From Alkalitalea saponilacus (GTDB lineage Bacteria; Bacteroidota; Bacteroidia; Bacteroidales; Marinilabiliaceae), in NCBI RefSeq assembly GCF_900168165.1, contig NZ_FUYV01000007.1, forward strand, positions 1 to 64,000: a stretch of DNA of 64,000 nucleotides. The letters run 5' to 3'. Both the position numbers and the translations under genes were made by a program. Below, one piece after another: positions 59,429-64,000 of this stretch. A model generated the notes under the pieces. That model was not told where the DNA came from. It searched no databases and saw only the letters and a list, made by a program, of their open reading frames with translations. Position 1 is the stretch's first letter. Every line of letters starts with the position of its first letter.

Positions 59429-62400
59429 ATGAAAAATCTGACCCTGATATTCATCCTTCTTTTTGGTCATGCTACCTTTTTTCTTCAAGTTTCAGCTGAA
59501 GACACCTCTATTTATGCTCCAATTCGCAGGCAAATTATTATAAAAGGAGATCAATTTTACCCTCCATATGAATTCATTAATGAGAAAGGAGAACCCGACG
59601 GGTTCAACATTGAATTGTTTAAAGCCCTTGCAAATGAACTAAACCTTGATTATAAACTGGAACTAGCACCATGGCACCAGGTTAGGGAAGAACTTGAAGC
59701 GGGAAAAATTGATGTCATTACCGGAATGTTGGTAAGCCCATACAGATCAGAAAAATTACGCTTTGGCATTCCACACAGCGTTATGACCCACGGACTATTC
59801 ACTCATAAAGACTCGAAAATACGATCGATCAATGATATACACGAGTTGGAGATCATAGTTCAGAGAGGGGATATTATGCACGACTACCTTATTGAGCACC
59901 AGATAACTGACAGAATTATTGCTGTAGAAGATCAGCTGGAAGCACTCCGATTGCTGGAAAAAAATCAGCATGATGCGGCTCTATTAGGTAACTTTCAGGG
60001 GATGCACCTGATTAAAAACTACAAAATCAAAGATGTTGTGTTAAGATCCTCCGATATAGAACCGCAGCGTTATGCTATGGCTGTTAAAAAGGATAATGAT
60101 GCACTTTTGTGGACGCTCAACATGGGATTGTATCAGCTAAAAGCCAATGGAACCTATGATGAATTGTATAATAAATGGTTTTCAATATATGAACGTGGGT
60201 ACTATACAAAAAAAATACGCCCATATATTTTAGGGTTGCTAGCCTTCATATCCCTGTTGGTGTTTTTTGTTATAATACTCAGAAAAAGGGTAAAACAGGC
60301 ATTGAAAAAGCAGAAAGAGAGTGAAGACAAACTTCTTTCATTAAGCAAGGTTGCTCCCATTGGGTTGGGAATGATAAAAAACGATATCATTCTGGAAGTA
60401 AATGATTACCTGCTACAGATTTTAGGTTATAAGCGTAAAGAGATTGAAGGTAAAAATATTCGCTCGTTTTTTGAAACGAGCGAAGAATTCAACAGAATTA
60501 AAAACATCATATTACAACAGATCAACTCAGATAATTTTGGCTTCTGCGAAGCCAAAATTATTAATAAATCGGGCGAGTATATATACACCATCATTACAGC
60601 AGGCAGTATGGATGATACGGTAAACAATGATACCGTAATATTTACCCTTGCTGATGTAACATCTCACAAACAAAATACCAATCTCATAAACGAAGCGAAT
60701 GAGCGTTTGAGATTTCATCTCGAAAACACACCTCTGGGAGTGATTGAAATTGATAAAAATCTAAGGATTAAAGTGTGGTCCAGACAGGCCGAGAAAATTT
60801 TTGGATGGAGTGCAGATGAAACCATTGGAAAAACAGAGAAGGAACTCAACATGATTCATGAAGAAGATGAAGAGTTTGTGTGTAATGCACTGAAACAACT
60901 AGCAGCCGGCCATTTTAAAAGAAATGTCATCATCAATAAAAACATCAACAAAAACGGGAATATCCTGCATTGCGAATGGTATAATTCAGCCATTTACAAT
61001 GATAACGGGGAATTGATTTCCATCTTCTCGTTAATAAATAATGTCACCGATCTCAGAAAGGCAGAAAAACAGGTACAGGAAGAGCAACAACGATTAAAAT
61101 GGAGTGTGGATGCAGCAGATATTGGAACGTGGGAATGGAACATTCAATCAAACCGGATTCGATGTAACGACAACTACTACAACATGCTGGGATACGGCCC
61201 CGGCGAACTAAATATTGACTCATTTGATTCATGGGAAAAAATGGTTCATCCTGAGGATTTAGCAGAATCGAAAAAATTATTAATGAACCACCTGGAGAAT
61301 CCTGATTCCATATATGAAACAGAATTACGAATGCGTCATAAGAATGGAGGGTGGCTATCGGTTTTGGACAGGGGACGAATTATCTCCCATACACCTCAAG
61401 GCTTACCGCTAATAATGGTGGGTACACATACTGATATTTCCAGAATAAAAGAGGCTGAAAAACAGATTCGCCAGAATGAAGCCAGACTTCAGAGCATGGT
61501 AAATCTTATGCAACAAGACACAAACAACATACGCCAATTATTTGATTATGTGCTGGAAGAAGCCATTAAACTTACTGAAAGTCAAATTGGTTTCATCTAC
61601 TCATACAACCAAGATAATAACCAGTTTCAGATGCAGGCAGTATCTCAAAAAACAATGGCCAATTGCCGTATTGATAACTGGATTGAATGCCTCGAGCTGG
61701 ACCAAACAGGCATGTGGGGGGAGTCAGTAAAACAAAAAAGACCCCTTATATATAACAATTTCACTAAAGAAATTCCATTGCGCAAGGGATATCCAGAAGG
61801 TCATATACCCATTGAGAAATACTTAACGGTACCAGTTATAATAGACGGCATAACAGTACTTGTGGTTGGATTGGCCAACAAACGAAACGACTACACACAG
61901 CATGATATTTTGCAAACAACCCTTTTAATGGATACCATATGGCATGTGACTGAAAAAAGAAAATCAGATAAAGAATTACAGAAACTCTCCGTTGCTACGC
62001 AACAGAGTCCTGCATCGGTTATCATTACTGATATAGACGGTATAATTGAATATGTAAACCAGAAATACCTTGATACAACAGGTTATAAAAAAGAAGAGAT
62101 GATAGGTAAGCCTCTCACAATTCTAAAGCCAGATCATACAACATTAGAAGAGCACAACAATATTTGGAGAAGTTTAAAAAATGGGCATAATTGGAAAGGA
62201 GAACATCAAAATCAGAAGAAATCAGGAGATTATTATTGGGAATCCGTAAGTCTCTCACCAATTTTTGATGACAAAGGGATCATTACAAACTTTGTGATGG
62301 TTAGTGAAGACATCTCATACGACAAACAGTTACAATCAGAATTGATTGAAGCAAAAGAAAAAGCAGAAGAGAATGATAAGTTGAAAACCGCATTTCTTAA

Positions 62401-63466
62401 CAACTTATCTCACGAAGTGCGCACGCCTCTGAACGCAATAGTAGGTTTTTCTGAATTAATTGACGATGACACTTTGGCATCGTCAAAAAAATCATTCTAC
62501 GCCAAATCTGTTGTAAAAAGCAGCAAGCAACTGCTATCACTAATAGAAAACATCGTTAGTATTGCAGTAATTGAAGCCGGACAGGTAAAAATAAATGAGA
62601 GTGAAACAAACATCAATCATTTATTAAATGATGTTTATAACCAGATGATAGCTACCAACGAAAACAAAGAAGTAAAACTAAAGCTAGTCTCCTCTATTGA
62701 CCGATGCAACGAAGAAATAATAACTGACCCCGGAAAACTGACTCAAATATTGACCAATTTAATTGATAATGCCCTAAAATTCACTCCAAAGGGATATGTA
62801 ACATTTGGATGTTCGAAAAATGAACGGTATCTTAACTTTTTTGTTGAAGATAATGGAGTTGGTTTCCCAATGGAAATCCATGATGAGTTGTTCCAGAAAT
62901 TCAGACAGGGTACAAACAGCATTTCCGGACTGCAGTCCGGTATGGGTTTGGGATTAACCATTGCTAAATCGTATATTGATATACTCAACGGTTCAATCTC
63001 GATACAATCAGATCCCGAAAAAGGCACTAAAATTGAAATAAAACTACCTTATAAACCAAAACAAAATAACATGACAGACGAAACATCTATTTCCCCCATT
63101 CCTGGAGGTAAAACCATTTTGGTTGCAGATGATGTGGAAATAAACCACTTGCTTATTGTTGAAATGCTTGAGGAACTAAAACTTAATGTTCTATATGCGC
63201 GAAATGGCATAGAAGCCATTAAAATGATTGAACGACTTCCGGCCATCGAACTCATTTTAATGGACATAAAAATGCCCGGCATGGATGGGTATAAAGCAAC
63301 GGCTGAAATTAAAAAGCTGAAACCTGAAATCATCATCATTGCACAAACGGCATATGCTCTTGCGGGCGATAAAAACAAGGCACAGGAAGCCGGTTGTGAT
63401 GATTATATTTCCAAGCCAATTGACCGGAAAGAACTCATACGTGTTCTTTCCCAATATCTAAAATAA
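59429..63466 (+). CDS. Hybrid sensor histidine kinase with a solute-binding sensor domain
   Basis: The 1345-residue protein has a signal peptide (1-23), a periplasmic amino-acid-binding type SBP_bac_3 domain (about 32-255; GDQFYPPYEFINEKGEPDGF), a membrane helix (about 266-285), three PAS domains (about 295-400, 425-545, 555-690), a GAF domain (about 705-845), another PAS (about 855-970), a HisKA domain (H995 in NNLSHEVRTPLNAIVGFSEL), an ATPase (ILTNLIDNALKFTPKG, GMGLGLTIAK) and a receiver (about 1225-1345; phospho-acceptor D1279 in LILMDIKMPGMDG). It should bind a small ligand outside and relay phosphate to an unlinked partner, since no output domain or regulator gene is next to it. Confidence 0.88.
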   Translation: MKNLTLIFILLFGHATFFLQVSAEDTSIYAPIRRQIIIKGDQFYPPYEFINEKGEPDGFNIELFKALANELNLDYKLELAPWHQVREELEAGKIDVITGMLVSPYRSEKLRFGIPHSVMTHGLFTHKDSKIRSINDIHELEIIVQRGDIMHDYLIEHQITDRIIAVEDQLEALRLLEKNQHDAALLGNFQGMHLIKNYKIKDVVLRSSDIEPQRYAMAVKKDNDALLWTLNMGLYQLKANGTYDELYNKWFSIYERGYYTKKIRPYILGLLAFISLLVFFVIILRKRVKQALKKQKESEDKLLSLSKVAPIGLGMIKNDIILEVNDYLLQILGYKRKEIEGKNIRSFFETSEEFNRIKNIILQQINSDNFGFCEAKIINKSGEYIYTIITAGSMDDTVNNDTVIFTLADVTSHKQNTNLINEANERLRFHLENTPLGVIEIDKNLRIKVWSRQAEKIFGWSADETIGKTEKELNMIHEEDEEFVCNALKQLAAGHFKRNVIINKNINKNGNILHCEWYNSAIYNDNGELISIFSLINNVTDLRKAEKQVQEEQQRLKWSVDAADIGTWEWNIQSNRIRCNDNYYNMLGYGPGELNIDSFDSWEKMVHPEDLAESKKLLMNHLENPDSIYETELRMRHKNGGWLSVLDRGRIISHTPQGLPLIMVGTHTDISRIKEAEKQIRQNEARLQSMVNLMQQDTNNIRQLFDYVLEEAIKLTESQIGFIYSYNQDNNQFQMQAVSQKTMANCRIDNWIECLELDQTGMWGESVKQKRPLIYNNFTKEIPLRKGYPEGHIPIEKYLTVPVIIDGITVLVVGLANKRNDYTQHDILQTTLLMDTIWHVTEKRKSDKELQKLSVATQQSPASVIITDIDGIIEYVNQKYLDTTGYKKEEMIGKPLTILKPDHTTLEEHNNIWRSLKNGHNWKGEHQNQKKSGDYYWESVSLSPIFDDKGIITNFVMVSEDISYDKQLQSELIEAKEKAEENDKLKTAFLNNLSHEVRTPLNAIVGFSELIDDDTLASSKKSFYAKSVVKSSKQLLSLIENIVSIAVIEAGQVKINESETNINHLLNDVYNQMIATNENKEVKLKLVSSIDRCNEEIITDPGKLTQILTNLIDNALKFTPKGYVTFGCSKNERYLNFFVEDNGVGFPMEIHDELFQKFRQGTNSISGLQSGMGLGLTIAKSYIDILNGSISIQSDPEKGTKIEIKLPYKPKQNNMTDETSISPIPGGKTILVADDVEINHLLIVEMLEELKLNVLYARNGIEAIKMIERLPAIELILMDIKMPGMDGYKATAEIKKLKPEIIIIAQTAYALAGDKNKAQEAGCDDYISKPIDRKELIRVLSQYLK

Positions 63467-63537
63467 ACCCATTCGTTATAGAAACTCTGTCTGAGTAGTT
63501 ATTATTTTAAGGTCAAAATATTAAACCAAGTCTGTTT

Positions 63538-64000
63538 ATGAAGGAGAAGGCACTTCAAAGTATCGTTTCAATTTTTGCACTCATTGCTGTTTTTAAACCC
63601 GGCAAGGGGTACACGCTTATTTCCAACATACTGGAAGTTTACCTATCCTCCAATTTCACCAAACAAACTACCGACATATATCTTGACAAATTTCATCAGC
63701 GAATTAAAGAATATATTCAGGTACAGAATAAAAAACCATCCGTTTTTCACCACTATTTCACCAACGAAATTGAAGCACATTGCTACATTCTATCCCGTGA
63801 AATCACCATCTCACAAAGAATGCTGGTGCTTATATACCTTATCGAATATGCGCCATATATGTCGGGTAAAACTTCGCTGTACATCACCAGCGAAGCCACA
63901 GAACTGGTTAGAACCATAGCCGGCAAACTGGAAATTGATCAATCAGATTTCAATGACGCGTTGGCCTTTAGTACAGATGTATTTCAAAAAATAAGTGATC
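63538..64000 (+). CDS. N-terminal part of a protein cut by the window end
   Basis: From the ATG at 63538 a frame is open to the last base (154 codons): MKEKALQSIVSIFALIAVFK, HHYFTNEIEAHCYILSRE, QRMLVLIYLIEYAPYMSG. It is helical and soluble, with no signal peptide. The start recalls the N-terminal TerB-like part of a Bacteroidota ABC-type ATPase family, but without the rest I cannot confirm it. It lies 71 bases after the hybrid kinase. Confidence 0.55.
   Translation, partial: MKEKALQSIVSIFALIAVFKPGKGYTLISNILEVYLSSNFTKQTTDIYLDKFHQRIKEYIQVQNKKPSVFHHYFTNEIEAHCYILSREITISQRMLVLIYLIEYAPYMSGKTSLYITSEATELVRTIAGKLEIDQSDFNDALAFSTDVFQKISD

Noticed and set aside
63575-63919. Plus-strand frame of 114 codons at the right end
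   Set aside because: The other frame from ATG 63538 is open to the window end and has a more protein-like composition; the 114-codon frame is its shadow.

Overview
The window reads as a chromosome segment of a Bacteroidota bacterium, most like the Marinilabiliales/Bacteroidales. Markers are PorP/SprF and PorE-like type IX secretion (T9SS) proteins, both kinds of T9SS sorting domain, a reg_prop/LytS kinase with its LytTR regulator, a DUF5723 outer-membrane protein, a long isoleucyl-tRNA synthetase followed by a one-cysteine DksA-like protein and LspA, and TAnnTTTG promoter boxes. No rRNA, tRNA or CRISPR array was seen.

Left part (1 to about 16.9 kb): an accessory island. It starts with the tail of an IS21-type element (IstB) that cut an outer-membrane protein gene. 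Nearly all genes after that lie on the minus strand and are separated by imperfect palindromic spacers. The island holds a ParE/RelE-like toxin-antitoxin pair in two near-identical copies, a HicAB pair with a frameshifted HicA, a HigBA pair, scraps of a tyrosine recombinase, of REP-associated transposases (RAYT) and of HTH regulators, and two 5'-truncated genes that share an almost identical metallopeptidase segment but end in unrelated C-termini. Each of these two overlaps a small downstream gene (one secreted, one with two membrane helices), which is the layout of polymorphic toxin-immunity modules kept as orphan cassettes. Three more small membrane-protein genes follow. The spacers form a family with CCGTT...AACGG ends; the AACGG end lies 2 to 4 bases from the stop codons of three unrelated genes, and several gene fragments start right at such an end. 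This is the most unusual part of the window.

Middle part (16.9 to 35.7 kb): ordinary core genes. A MarR regulator, an MBL-fold hydrolase and a B3/4-domain protein lie on the minus strand. A HAD phosphatase and YjbQ converge. A six-gene plus-strand operon follows (SIS isomerase, phosphohexomutase, isochorismatase-like, PfkB kinase, LapA-like, WbqC). Then come a Nudix hydrolase, an NlpC/P60 peptidase, a PgpH-type HD phosphodiesterase, the ileS-dksA-like-lspA cluster, a methyltransferase and a DeoR regulator. Two intergenic regions here carry dispersed palindromic repeats.

Right part (35.8 to 64 kb): envelope and signalling. A LytTR domain is fused in frame, across a run of eight T, to a secreted GLUG/MBG protein with a T9SS sorting domain; a LytS-type propeller kinase and LytTR regulator are transcribed away from it. 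Next are RlmD, a QueF-like protein lacking the catalytic cysteine, a DUF5723 protein, a lipoprotein and a PorE-like OmpA protein. A PKD-repeat adhesin with a type B sorting domain is divergent from a PorP/SprF gene coupled to a TPR/PD40 protein. A hybrid sensor kinase and a gene running off the end close the window.
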